From the NCBI RefSeq assembly GCF_030295325.1, contig NZ_AP027059.1:2363923-2427922 (forward strand): DNA of 64,000 bases, read 5' to 3'. The DNA comes from Haliovirga abyssi (GTDB lineage Bacteria > Fusobacteriota > Fusobacteriia > Fusobacteriales > Haliovirgaceae). Positions 1 through 12,488 of this stretch are shown piece by piece; the first letter of the stretch is position 1; each line of letters begins with the position of its first letter. The notes beneath the pieces were generated by a model. It saw only the letters and a list, made by a program, of their open reading frames with translations, was not told where the DNA came from and did no database searches. The translations under genes were made by a program, and so were the position numbers.

Positions 1-98
1 CCCTTTCTACCTGCAAAGAATGCTTTTACTTTCAATATTATTGCTGCAAATAATGGTGAAATTAAAACAGTTAAAACAAATAATATTATAGATTTCAT
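1..98 (-). CDS. NuoH/HyfC-like membrane subunit, 5' end only
   Basis: Only the first 32 codons are in the window; the gene runs off the left edge. The visible peptide is a hydrophobic helix followed by KVKAFFAGRKG. This resembles the end of the first helix and the following GR(K/R)GP loop of the NuoH family (HyfC, HycD, EchB), the membrane subunit that contacts the catalytic module of complex I and group 4 [NiFe] hydrogenases. Its ATG overlaps the TGA of the preceding gene (ATGA at 95-98), so the two are translationally coupled. The family call rests on a short stretch plus context. Confidence 0.6.
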   Translation of the reverse strand, partial: MKSIILFVLTVLISPLFAAIILKVKAFFAGRK

Positions 99-2068
99 TT
101 TATTACCACCTCTACTATTAATAACAATACTATTCCTCCTACAATATATAATATGTAGGCATGAAGGTCTCCAGATTGTATCCATCTTAATTTATCCATC
201 ACTGCTAAAACTGGTCTTACAATGTATTTCATTATAAAATATTCTGCTATGTCTATTGTTTTAGAATGATATTTACTTTTTTTAGGAAATAATCCTTCAA
301 CTTCTATTGTTTTTTCTTCTATTTTTATAAATGGTTTAAAAAAATTAACTATCTCCATTGCATATGAACTACCTGTATATTGCATTTTTGATGTTCCATA
401 TTTATATCCACAACCCCAAGTAACACTTTTTTTATTCTTTGAATTTATATAAAATATTTTCCATAAAATATATACTACAATTAATACTCCTAAAAATATC
501 ATTGCTCCAAATGTTATTTCAGATGGAATTGTTAATGTTGGCATAACTGCATCTTTTGACACAAACCAAAATGTTTTTACAATATTTGACACTACATTAA
601 TAGGTAATGCTGGTAAAATTCCAATTGAAATACACACTAATGCCAATATTTCCATTGGAAGTGTCATTTCCCATTTACTTTCAACAGCTTTTGCTGCTTT
701 TTCATTTCTTGCATTTCCTAAAAATACCACTCCAATCACTTTTGTAAAACAAGCTGCTGCTAATCCGCCTATTATAGCAAGTGACAAAATTACAAATGTA
801 GCAAAAGCAAATGAAACTCCACTTCCACTGTTAATTCCACTAAATCCAGCAAAATATATTAAAAATTCACTTACAAATCCGTTAAATGGTGGTACTCCTG
901 ATATAGCTAATGCTCCTACTAAAAATGTTATTCCTGTAATCTTCATATTTTTCATCAAACCACCCATTTGTTCTATAACTTCAAGCTTAGTTTGATGTAA
1001 AACAGAACCTGCTCCCATAAATAGCAATGATTTAAACAGTGCATGATTTAATATATGTAATATCCCACCAGCAAATCCAAATATAGCCATTGTACTATTT
1101 CCAATAGAAACTCCAACCATTCCAATTCCTAATCCAGTGGTAATTATTCCTATATTCTCAATACTGTGATATGCCAATAATTTTTTCAAATTATGTTGTC
1201 CTAAAGCATATACAACTCCTAAAACTCCTGATATTGCTCCAATTATTACTACCATATAACTTATGGAAATCATATTTGTATGTAAAATAAGATACATTTT
1301 TATAATTCCATAAATCCCAATTTTTATCATAACTCCTGACATAATTGCAGATACTTGACTTGGTGCCACAGGATGTGCATAAGGCAGCCACACGTGAACA
1401 GGAAACAATCCTGCTTTTGAACCAAATCCAATAAATGCTAATATAAATGCAATTAATTTTATGTTATCAGGTATATTTCCAATTGTGTCAAATCCAAAAC
1501 TTTTTGTATACGCATAAATCAATCCAAATGAAGCAAAAATTGCCATTCCTCCAATGTGAGTAAATACAAAATATACATAACCTGCTTTTCTAACTTTTTC
1601 TTTATTATAGTCATAAATAACTAAAAAGAATGCTGATAAAGACATAACTTCCCAAGCAAATGCAAATGTAAGTAAATTATTTGCAATTACTACTAAAATC
1701 ATAGATACCACTAATATAGAATAAAAAAAGTAATTCCCAGCTACCCTTAATGCTTTTTTTCTATTCTCCATATATGAATACCCATATAAAGCTCCTAACA
1801 TACCAACAAAGCATATAATCGTTATAAAAAATGCTGATAATGGTGTTACTTTAAATTCCATTGGGAAATGCATTAGTCCACTGTATTTCACTATATCAGG
1901 ATAGTTCCCTGTTAATAACTCTTTAATAGCTGTAATAACTCCCAATATTGAACCTAATCCAATAAAAAAGACTGCTGTTACTCTCATAAAAGTAAAATTT
2001 TTATATAAAACTAATGGCAAACTGCCACCTAATAATATAAAAAAAATTACTACCCAAATAGTGCCCAT
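95..2068 (-). CDS. Antiporter-like membrane subunit of a group-4-hydrogenase or formate-hydrogenlyase-type complex (HyfB/NuoL family)
   Basis: 657 aa with about 14-16 predicted membrane helices, close in size to HyfB and longer than HycC. Proton-conducting family landmarks are present: the buried Glu in AFAWEVMS (E140), the Lys in GSKAGLFPVHVWLP (K218), and histidines H225 and H232 in the following broken helix. Together with the NuoH-like gene that overlaps its stop codon, this suggests a complex coupling ferredoxin or formate oxidation to H+ or Na+ translocation. An Mrp-type antiporter or complex I subunit is the alternative; the partner genes that would decide lie outside the window. Start is preceded by GGAGAGG (2071-2077). 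Confidence 0.75.
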   Translation of the reverse strand: MGTIWVVIFFILLGGSLPLVLYKNFTFMRVTAVFFIGLGSILGVITAIKELLTGNYPDIVKYSGLMHFPMEFKVTPLSAFFITIICFVGMLGALYGYSYMENRKKALRVAGNYFFYSILVVSMILVVIANNLLTFAFAWEVMSLSAFFLVIYDYNKEKVRKAGYVYFVFTHIGGMAIFASFGLIYAYTKSFGFDTIGNIPDNIKLIAFILAFIGFGSKAGLFPVHVWLPYAHPVAPSQVSAIMSGVMIKIGIYGIIKMYLILHTNMISISYMVVIIGAISGVLGVVYALGQHNLKKLLAYHSIENIGIITTGLGIGMVGVSIGNSTMAIFGFAGGILHILNHALFKSLLFMGAGSVLHQTKLEVIEQMGGLMKNMKITGITFLVGALAISGVPPFNGFVSEFLIYFAGFSGINSGSGVSFAFATFVILSLAIIGGLAAACFTKVIGVVFLGNARNEKAAKAVESKWEMTLPMEILALVCISIGILPALPINVVSNIVKTFWFVSKDAVMPTLTIPSEITFGAMIFLGVLIVVYILWKIFYINSKNKKSVTWGCGYKYGTSKMQYTGSSYAMEIVNFFKPFIKIEEKTIEVEGLFPKKSKYHSKTIDIAEYFIMKYIVRPVLAVMDKLRWIQSGDLHAYILYIVGGIVLLLIVEVVIK

Positions 2069-2093
2069 AACCTCTCCTCCATTTAAAATTAAT

Positions 2094-2774
2094 TTATATT
2101 TTTTTTCTTCTTTCCATTATTTCATCCCATTCAACTTTTTTTAATCTTATAAACTCAATAATTTTTTCTTTTGATTGAAGCTCCAGCATATCTAGAAACT
2201 CCTTATTACGAGATAAAAAAGATATTTTAGCCAATAATTCTATATGTCTCTCTTTTCTAGCACTCAAAATTAAAAATAATGTATGTATTTTTTTACCATC
2301 CAAAGCATTATAATCTATTGGCTTTTTTAAAAAACATACAAAAACTCTCTCATCTTCTATCTCCTCAATAACTTTCTCTTGAGGATGAGGCACTGCTATT
2401 CCATTTCCTATTCCTGTAGATATCATCTCTTCTCTTTTTATTAATTCTTCAATTAATTTATCTTTTTTCAAATTTACAGGCAATTTAATAATTCCCACCA
2501 TATTTTCTATTACCTCTTTTACATCATCTCCTTCTACTTCATAAAACCCACCTTTTCCCAATAAATCTGGCAAATTAATCGGTTCTTCATCTTCTATTTC
2601 TTTTTTTCTATTTACCATTTTATTTTCTGAAATCCACCTGTTTATCTCTTCTTCACTAAAACGATATTGCCCATTGATTTTATAAGCAGGTATTTTCCCT
2701 GATTTTATCCAACGGTAAATAGTTTTTTCCGATACATTTAAAATCTCCGTAATATCAGCAATTTTTAAGTTCAT
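2094..2774 (-). CDS. HTH (excisionase/MerR-like) plus PTS EIIA-type-2 regulatory protein
   Basis: 226 aa. Residues 1-50 form an excisionase-like winged helix (VSEKTIYRWIKSGKIPAY, then RFSEEEINRWI). Residues about 68-226 match the fructose/nitrogen EIIA fold, with the phosphorylatable His in GIAVPHPQ (H130). EIIA domains of this type receive phosphate from HPr or NPr; fused to a DNA-binding domain this suggests a phosphorylation-responsive regulator. It lies 25 bp upstream of the antiporter-like gene in the same direction and could control that operon; this is inference. Start is supported by AGGAG 7 bases upstream and by the promoter at 2835-2863. Confidence 0.75.
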   Translation of the reverse strand: MNLKIADITEILNVSEKTIYRWIKSGKIPAYKINGQYRFSEEEINRWISENKMVNRKKEIEDEEPINLPDLLGKGGFYEVEGDDVKEVIENMVGIIKLPVNLKKDKLIEELIKREEMISTGIGNGIAVPHPQEKVIEEIEDERVFVCFLKKPIDYNALDGKKIHTLFLILSARKERHIELLAKISFLSRNKEFLDMLELQSKEKIIEFIRLKKVEWDEIMERRKKI

Positions 2775-2834
2775 TTATCATCTCCTGTGCTTATTTTTTA
2801 TGTGTCCAATGCTAGCTTTATATAAATTGTCTCT

Positions 2835-2863
2835 ATTTTACTCTTAATTTCTATTTTTGTCAA
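2835..2863 (-). promoter_or_regulatory. Sigma-70-type promoter for the HTH-EIIA/hydrogenase operon
   Basis: Read on the minus strand: -35 TTGACA (2858-2863), 17-bp spacer, -10 TAAAAT (2835-2840), about 60 bases upstream of the ATG at 2774. Confidence 0.6.
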
Positions 2864-2938
2864 CAAATGTCTTTAAATGTCTAATTGTTTTTTTATAATT
2901 AGATTAAAAATTTAACCTTAACATATCGAAAATCTTCC

Positions 2939-2967
2939 TTGCAAAATTACTAATAAAATACTATAAT
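2939..2967 (+). promoter_or_regulatory. Sigma-70-type promoter for the 114-aa orphan gene
   Basis: TTGCAA (2939-2944), 17-bp spacer, TATAAT (2962-2967), 50 bases upstream of the ATG at 3017. It diverges from the promoter at 2835-2863. Confidence 0.55.
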
Positions 2968-3016
2968 AACTAATAAGAATATTATTATTTTTAATGGCTC
3001 TCCAGGAGATGATTAT

Positions 3017-3361
3017 ATGAATATTATTTTAGAATTAATTAATAAGAACTTTAGCGACTATTTATGTATCTATGAAATCAAAGATTCATTTTTTTTTAAT
3101 GGATTGGAAATTGAAGATAGTGAAATTGAAAAAATACTTTTTAAATATACTAAAAATAATAATGAAATTTTTGAAATAACCAATTATACTGATTTCCAAT
3201 TTTCTAATATAACCTTAAATGAACTTTCAGAAGATTTACAAGATTATATTCAAAACAAAAGAAAACAATATAGTATAAATAATAATTTAGATAATCTCTC
3301 TAACAATAACTATTTAGATACAGATTTTCATATAAAAAAGAAACAGCTCAAATTAATATGA
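3017..3361 (+). CDS. Hypothetical 114-aa protein, the only plus-strand gene in the window
   Basis: No family recognised. The protein is acidic and Asn-rich with no signal peptide or membrane helix. The first 90 residues look like a small alpha/beta fold (MNIILELINKNF, then LNELSEDLQDYIQNKRKQY), followed by an Asn-rich linker and a basic tail KKKQLKLI. It looks real: AGGAG 7 bases upstream of ATG, a good promoter at 2939-2967, and a strong terminator whose stem encodes the last residues and contains the stop. It is therefore monocistronic, and it is transcribed against the replication fork coming from the origin at the right end. Function unknown. Confidence 0.6.
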   Translation: MNIILELINKNFSDYLCIYEIKDSFFFNGLEIEDSEIEKILFKYTKNNNEIFEITNYTDFQFSNITLNELSEDLQDYIQNKRKQYSINNNLDNLSNNNYLDTDFHIKKKQLKLI

Positions 3362-3375
3362 GCTGTTTCTTTTTT
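3334..3375 (+). terminator. Rho-independent terminator overlapping the stop codon
   Basis: 17-bp perfect stem 3334-3350 with 3359-3375, 8-base loop, ending in a T-run. The TGA of the 114-aa ORF (3359-3361) is the first part of the 3' arm. Confidence 0.85.
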
Positions 3376-3506
3376 ATATACTCAAATATTTATTAAAATA
3401 TAATGATTTTAAATAAAACTATATTTTAACTTCTTTTTTAATCTTAAATCCATATTCTGATACATACACTCCAAATAATGTCATTATCCCACAAAAAATA
3501 AAAAAA

Positions 3507-3582
3507 TGGCTCCCTGAACCGGATTCGAACCAGTGACAAGGTGGTTAACAGCCACCTGCTCTACCAACTGAGCTATCAGGGA
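3507..3582 (-). tRNA. tRNA-Asn (anticodon GTT), last gene of the rRNA operon
   Basis: 76 nt including encoded CCA. Acceptor stem TCCCTGA/TCAGGGA, D-arm AGCTCAGTTGGTAGAGC, anticodon loop CTGTTAA, T-arm GGTTCGAATCC. It lies 21 bp downstream of 5S rRNA in the same direction, so it is very likely co-transcribed. Confidence 0.95.
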
Positions 3583-3603
3583 AACCAGTATGTATAAATT
3601 AAA

Positions 3604-3722
3604 GCTTGGCAGGGACCTATCCTCCCAGACCGCTACCAGTCAAGTACTTTCGGCGCATAAAGGCTTAACTACCAGGTTCGAAATGTAAACTGGGTGTACC
3701 CCTTTAGCTATACCCACCAAGC
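3604..3722 (-). rRNA. rrf: 5S rRNA
   Basis: About 119 nt, closed by the terminal helix AGCTTGG/CCAAGCT. Contains the conserved CCGAAAGTACTTGACTGG-type domain and the CGAACCTGGTAGTTAAG segment. Ends are estimated from the terminal helix. Confidence 0.95.
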
Positions 3723-3812
3723 TAAATAATAATTGGTTTATGAACGTTTAAAAATAAACTTACGTTATTCTTTAAACAGTTCTTTAATATTCTTTTTTTT
3801 AAAAGAGATTCA

Positions 3813-3825
3813 AAATTGTATAGTA
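3813..3825 (-). other. 3' arm of the 23S rRNA processing stem
   Basis: Thirteen bases perfectly complementary to 6877-6889 on the other side of 23S rRNA. Such flanking stems are the usual RNase III processing substrate of precursor rRNA. Confidence 0.6.
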
Positions 3826-3861
3826 ATATTACAAGCAGTTTTAATCAAAGAAACTATTTAA

Positions 3862-6800
<2,939 letters not shown>

Positions 6801-6876
6801 TATTTTTCTTCTTTTCTTCTGCTTATTACTTAAAAACGAATTAAAAATATAAAAATATTCTTCAAACGTTTTTTAC

Positions 6877-6889
6877 TACTATACAATTT
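6877..6889 (-). other. 5' arm of the 23S rRNA processing stem
   Basis: Perfect complement of 3813-3825. It is preceded in transcription by an AAAGGACATTG box (6892-6902) that also occurs in the 16S leader (8710-8720). Confidence 0.6.
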
Positions 6890-6904
6890 CCAATGTCCTT
6901 TTTA

Positions 6905-6980
6905 TGGTGGAGCTAAGCGGACTCGAACCGCTGACCCCCGCCTTGCAAGGGCGGTGCTCTCCCAACTGAGCTATAGCCCC
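6905..6980 (-). tRNA. tRNA-Ala (anticodon TGC)
   Basis: 76 nt with encoded CCA in the 16S-23S spacer. Acceptor GGGGCTA paired with TAGCTCC, anticodon loop CTTGCAA, T-loop GTTCGAGTC. The Ile-Ala spacer pair is the classic arrangement. Confidence 0.96.
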
Positions 6981-7006
6981 ATAAATGACAAAATCCAATT
7001 AAACTA

Positions 7007-7085
<79 letters not shown>

Positions 7086-7100
7086 CTAGGATATAAACCT

Positions 7101-7112
7101 AATAGAGAGAAG
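7101..7112 (-). other. 3' arm of the 16S rRNA processing stem
   Basis: AATAGAGAGAAG on the plus strand is the perfect complement of 8690-8701 upstream of 16S. This is the expected RNase III stem. Confidence 0.6.
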
Positions 7113-7126
7113 CTATTATACTCCTT

Positions 7127-8648
<1,522 letters not shown>

Positions 8649-8689
8649 TATTTTTTTACACCTTTTTGTCTTTTTCTTGGTTTGCTTTA

Positions 8690-8701
8690 CTTCTCTCTAT
8701 T
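8690..8701 (-). other. 5' arm of the 16S rRNA processing stem in the rrn leader
   Basis: Perfect 12-bp complement of 7101-7112. The rest of the leader (8649-8742) holds an AAAGGACATTG box shared with the 23S leader and a CCTCGAGAGAGG hairpin. Confidence 0.6.
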
Positions 8702-8742
8702 AAGTTTTCAATGTCCTTTGCCCTCTCTCGAGGACGAGATTA

Positions 8743-8771
8743 ATATTATCACACTTATCACATTTTGTCAA
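8743..8771 (-). promoter_or_regulatory. rRNA operon promoter
   Basis: Minus-strand -35 TTGACA (8766-8771), exact 17-bp spacer, -10 TAATAT (8743-8748), embedded in AT-rich DNA with T/A tracts upstream that could act as an UP element. About 95 bases before the 16S 5' end. Confidence 0.75.
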
Positions 8772-8830
8772 ACATTTTTTTGCTTTTTTTTAATTTTTTT
8801 TTTATAAATCTTATAATCCCTTTAAAACAA

Positions 8831-8876
8831 AGGCTTACACGAAAATAAATTTATGATTTTATTTTTGTGCAAGCCT
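8831..8876 (-). terminator. Terminator hairpin between the ion-transport operon and the rRNA operon
   Basis: Long imperfect inverted repeat (AGGCTTACACGAAAATAAA with its complement at 8858-8876), T-rich on both flanks, so it could work in either direction. It lies 30 bp past the stop of the PII-like gene. Confidence 0.7.
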
Positions 8877-8905
8877 ATTTTTTTTTAATTACTTTTAAAT
8901 AAATT

Positions 8906-9244
8906 TTAACTTTTTTCAATTTTATCAAAAATATAATCCACTTTCCACGCTACTACTCTTATTATATCATCATTTTCTATATCAATATCTGCTTCTTTTA
9001 ATATATTTATAAAATCATCAATTTGCTTTTTTTCTTTAACTAAAGCGGTTATTAATATTACTTTTTTAGATTTATCTTCTTCCGTTTTAAAAAATCCTTT
9101 GAATATTGGCATTTCATCTCTTAGTATACTATCTAAATTATTTCCTTCTACATAAGAAGCTTTATCTATTTCTACACTTTCTAATGCCAAAAATATATCA
9201 TCTTTATAATCTATATCTATTATTTTTAAAAACATAAAATACAT
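8906..9244 (-). CDS. Small PII-like protein encoded with the cation/proton antiporter
   Basis: 112 aa, no signal or membrane segment. The pattern of two beta-alpha-beta halves (FLKIIDIDYKDDIFLALE, then KKVILITALVKEKKQIDDFINILKEA, then IIRVVAWKVDYIF) resembles ferredoxin-like PII/CutA folds. Small PII-like proteins are known beside transporters, where they sense nucleotides or ions. It starts 11 bp after the antiporter stop, which is strong evidence of co-expression. The fold call is by eye from the strand/helix pattern, not from a diagnostic motif, and the ligand is unknown. Last gene of the operon starting at 13538. Confidence 0.5.
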   Translation of the reverse strand: MYFMFLKIIDIDYKDDIFLALESVEIDKASYVEGNNLDSILRDEMPIFKGFFKTEEDKSKKVILITALVKEKKQIDDFINILKEADIDIENDDIIRVVAWKVDYIFDKIEKS

Positions 9245-9255
9245 ATTATACCTCC

Positions 9256-10464
9256 CTATTCTTTTATTTCACCAGATTTTTTTAATACCAATTTTGTTAA
9301 AAACGGTCCAATCACTTCTGTTATCATTGTTGTAAATAATAATATGTTTATAACTACTAAAGCGATATCTTTACCTTTATCTCCATAAAGGGGTATGCTA
9401 AAGTTTTTCTTTATAGACAACGCTAACGCTAATGCTACTCCAACTTGAGGCAATAATGCAAAGCCTATATATTTTTTCACTTTATCTGTTGCTCCTCCAA
9501 TAACCGCTCCAAGGCTGGCTCCTCCTATCTTTCCTATACTTCTAGCAAAAAAATAAAGCATTCCAATTCCACCTATTTGCTTTACTACTCTTATATCTAA
9601 ATGCGCTCCTCCTAAAATAAAAAATGCTGCTAAAAAAATAGGAACAAAAAAATCGACTATTTTACCACTTCTTTTTTCTATTATTGGTGATAAATTTGTT
9701 ATAAAAGCTGAAAAAATCATTATTGTTAAAAGTTCCGATATATGAAACTGTTCTGTAACTCCTAATAACATTAGTATAAATGCTGTTATCATTAACTCTA
9801 TTGTATCTTCGTTTCTTATGTTCTTCATAATAAAAATATAGACATATGCTGCTACAATTCCAATAACAGCTGATAATCCAATGGATATTAAAGCATTAAT
9901 TAATATAGTGACGCTACTAATGTGTTCCCCTAGTATCATTCCTTTGGCAAAACTAGATGCAAATACATATATAATTAATGCTACTGCATCGTCTATTCCT
10001 ACCACTGCTATAATTGTTGATGTAAGGCTTCCTTTTGCCTTATACTGCCTTATTACAGCTACTGTCGCTGCTGGTGCTGTCGCTGCAGCAACAGACCCTA
10101 GTAATAGTGCTTTATACATTTCTCCTTTAAATACAAATGCTAAAGTAAAAAAAACTATTATAAAAGCTCCAAAACTTTCAAAAAAAACTATTGCAGTTAT
10201 TGATTTTCCAAGTTTTTTTATTGTAGACAGTTTCAATTCAGCTCCAATTGTAAATGCTATTATTCCTAAAGCTATAGTTGATAAATATCCTAATTTATCA
10301 ACTACATCATTTGTTAATATTTTTAATATTGATTCCCCTAACAACACCCCTACAATTACATAGCCTGTAACTTCTGGTATTTTAAATTTTTGAGTAAATT
10401 TCTTTGTCAAAAATGCTGCAAAAAACAGCATTCCTAAATAAAATAAAACATTTATTTCTTTCAT
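9256..10464 (-). CDS. CPA2-type cation/proton antiporter (KefB/NapA-like, membrane domain only)
   Basis: 402 aa, about 12-13 membrane helices, and no C-terminal RCK domain, unlike KefB or KefC. The paired acidic residues of the ion-binding site are in VVGIDDAVALI (D158, D159), the pattern of electrogenic Na+/H+ members. ATAPAATVAVI (129-138) corresponds to the unwound helix 4. Role: exchange of Na+ or K+ for H+ across the cytoplasmic membrane. It is 8 bp downstream of the ClC-EIIA gene, so the anion and cation exchangers are co-expressed. Which cation is used cannot be read from the sequence. Confidence 0.85.
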   Translation of the reverse strand: MKEINVLFYLGMLFFAAFLTKKFTQKFKIPEVTGYVIVGVLLGESILKILTNDVVDKLGYLSTIALGIIAFTIGAELKLSTIKKLGKSITAIVFFESFGAFIIVFFTLAFVFKGEMYKALLLGSVAAATAPAATVAVIRQYKAKGSLTSTIIAVVGIDDAVALIIYVFASSFAKGMILGEHISSVTILINALISIGLSAVIGIVAAYVYIFIMKNIRNEDTIELMITAFILMLLGVTEQFHISELLTIMIFSAFITNLSPIIEKRSGKIVDFFVPIFLAAFFILGGAHLDIRVVKQIGGIGMLYFFARSIGKIGGASLGAVIGGATDKVKKYIGFALLPQVGVALALALSIKKNFSIPLYGDKGKDIALVVINILLFTTMITEVIGPFLTKLVLKKSGEIKE

Positions 10465-10472
10465 TACCCCTC

Positions 10473-12269
10473 CTAAAATTCTTTGAATATATCAACAATA
10501 TCTTCCGCTTTTTTAGAATTAAATAGTTTTTCTCTTCTACTTTCATTTTTTACAAGTAACATTAATTTAGATATTATTTTTAAATATTTTTTTTGTTTTC
10601 CTTCTGGTCCCCCAATTAAAAATACCACTCCAACTGGCTTTCTATCTATTGAATCCCAATCTAATCCTTGTTTTGCTACTCCCACAATTATAAAAAATTC
10701 ATCTATATCATCTAGTTTAGCATGTGGCATTGCTATTCCTAATCCTATTCCTGTACTAACTATATCTTCTCTTTCAAAAATTGCATTTTTAAATTCTTCT
10801 ATATCTTTTATATGTCCTTTCTCTTTTGCTTTTGCTATCATTACTTCCAACGTATCCTTGACACCTGTTGTTTCTAAAAATGTTACATCATCCTCGTTTA
10901 TCAATTCATGTAATTTCACTTTTACCCCTCCTCCAAAATTAACCGATTTTAATTTTTCCATTATATCATCTATGCCATCATTTTGAAAATTAACTTCTGT
11001 ATTTTCTATCTCTTTTCCTATTTCTATATCCAAAGCTCCGGATTTTTTCATTGCTAATATTTGAGACGGATATACGCTTCTATGCCCAGAAATTAAAAAA
11101 CTAATTACACATGCAACTGCAGCATATGGAGAAATTTCTACTCCAAACAGTTCTATTGCCATTATACTGGCTGCTATTGGAGCATTCGTTGTTCCCGCTA
11201 ATACTGCTACAAATCCAATAGCAGAAAACAGTGCTATTGGCTCATTTATTAATTGGGCAAATAAATTCCCTGATGTAGTTCCTATATAAAATATAGGTGT
11301 AACAATACCTCCACTTCCTCCAAATCCAAGACTTAATGCTGTAAATATCATTTTAAAAAATGAGGTATACCATGGTAAAATTTCGCCTGTCAAACTTCTT
11401 TTTATTGTATCTATTCCTAGTCCTAAATAACTTTCAGAACTAACAAATACTAACCCTATTATTAATATTCCTCCTAAAAAACCTTTTATGCTTTCATCTA
11501 GTTTTATTTTTTCTATATTCTTCTCTAAAAATTTTAATATTTCTATAAACAAAAATGATATTACTCCAAAAAATATGCCAGCTAAAATTACTTTCAAATA
11601 CATAGTTTCACTAAAATTTGTAATACTAGAAAAATCTATTTTAAAATACGAATATTTTATTCCTAGTGACCTTGCCACTTGATACGCCATTACTCCAGAT
11701 ATAAATGATGGTAACAATACATCATATAAAATTGTTCCTATAAATAAGACTTCTACTCCAAAAATTGCACCTGCTATTGGAGTTCCAAAAACTGCGGCAA
11801 ATCCTCCACTAATTCCACATATAACAAATTTTTTTCTATCATTCTCTGAAAACTTAAATAAATCTGCTATCCAAGAAGCTGTTCCTCCACCTATTTGCGC
11901 TCCAGGTCCTTCTTTTCCAACTGAACCACCTGACATAATTGTCAATACTGTAGCCACTAACTTTACCGGTATTACTGAAAAATTTATTTTTCCATTATTT
12001 TTATGTACCGCTTCTATTACTTTTTCTGTTCCGTGTCCTTTTGCATCAGGAGCAAAATATTTTACCAATAAAATACTTATTACAATTGCAAAAGGAAGAA
12101 AATAATAATATTTAACAGGTAATACTCCTCTATATTCTATACTCTTATCTAAAATCATTAAAAATATTGTAGTTAACCCTCCAACAACAACACCTATAAT
12201 TGTAGCTAAAAAAGCCCATTTTAAAACACTTAGAAACATTACTGTTCCTTCTACCATTTTTTTCTTCAT
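10473..12269 (-). CDS. ClC chloride channel/transporter fused to a C-terminal PTS EIIA domain
   Basis: 598 aa. Residues 1-420 are a ClC domain: GHGTEK near 78-83 corresponds to the GSGIP helix, GKEGPG (118-123) carries the gating Glu (E120), and GGSGGIVTP corresponds to the GxFxP filter region. In FGTPIAGAIFGVEVLF (161-176) the position of the proton glutamate E203 of the E. coli protein is Val (V174), as in channel-type members. After a linker, residues about 440-598 form an EIIA type 2 domain with active His in GIAMPHAK (H516). This suggests anion flux tuned by PTS phosphorylation. It follows the K+ channel after a 219-bp gap holding a micro-ORF. Confidence 0.85.
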   Translation of the reverse strand: MKKKMVEGTVMFLSVLKWAFLATIIGVVVGGLTTIFLMILDKSIEYRGVLPVKYYYFLPFAIVISILLVKYFAPDAKGHGTEKVIEAVHKNNGKINFSVIPVKLVATVLTIMSGGSVGKEGPGAQIGGGTASWIADLFKFSENDRKKFVICGISGGFAAVFGTPIAGAIFGVEVLFIGTILYDVLLPSFISGVMAYQVARSLGIKYSYFKIDFSSITNFSETMYLKVILAGIFFGVISFLFIEILKFLEKNIEKIKLDESIKGFLGGILIIGLVFVSSESYLGLGIDTIKRSLTGEILPWYTSFFKMIFTALSLGFGGSGGIVTPIFYIGTTSGNLFAQLINEPIALFSAIGFVAVLAGTTNAPIAASIMAIELFGVEISPYAAVACVISFLISGHRSVYPSQILAMKKSGALDIEIGKEIENTEVNFQNDGIDDIMEKLKSVNFGGGVKVKLHELINEDDVTFLETTGVKDTLEVMIAKAKEKGHIKDIEEFKNAIFEREDIVSTGIGLGIAMPHAKLDDIDEFFIIVGVAKQGLDWDSIDRKPVGVVFLIGGPEGKQKKYLKIISKLMLLVKNESRREKLFNSKKAEDIVDIFKEF

Positions 12270-12346
12270 TATTTATTATCCCTTTCTCCAGTATATCATT
12301 CCAAAAGATTGTTTTTCTCAACTATCGCCTTAGTTTCTTAGCAAAA

Positions 12347-12375
12347 CTTAAAATAGAAAAAAGATTCTTTTTTCT
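12347..12375 (-). terminator. Hairpin between the K+ channel and ClC-EIIA genes (possible attenuator)
   Basis: Perfect inverted repeat AATAGAAAAAAGA/TCTTTTTTCTATT inside the 219-bp gap. It is flanked on its 5' side in transcription by TTTGAGAGCTA, which also occurs within the micro-ORF. It could be a terminator or attenuator reducing ClC expression relative to the K+ channel. There is little T-tract beyond the stem. Confidence 0.4.
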
Positions 12376-12435
12376 ATTAGCTCTCAAATAAACAAAGGTT
12401 GTACTCTTTTTTAATAAATATGAAAAACTAATTAA

Positions 12436-12477
12436 TCACGTTCCACCAATAATTATAATAGCTCTCAAATTTAGCAT
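12436..12477 (-). CDS. Micro-ORF of 13 codons with a very strong ribosome-binding site
   Basis: Encodes MLNLRAIIIIGGT and then TGA. AGGGAGGAG ends 4 bases before its ATG and overlaps the stop of the K+ channel gene, better than the site of any neighbour. It precedes the hairpin at 12347-12375 and the ClC-EIIA gene, so it may be a leader peptide or a tiny hydrophobic membrane peptide. No family recognised; translation is inferred only from the Shine-Dalgarno sequence. Confidence 0.35.
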   Translation of the reverse strand: MLNLRAIIIIGGT

Positions 12478-12488
12478 AATTCTCCTCC

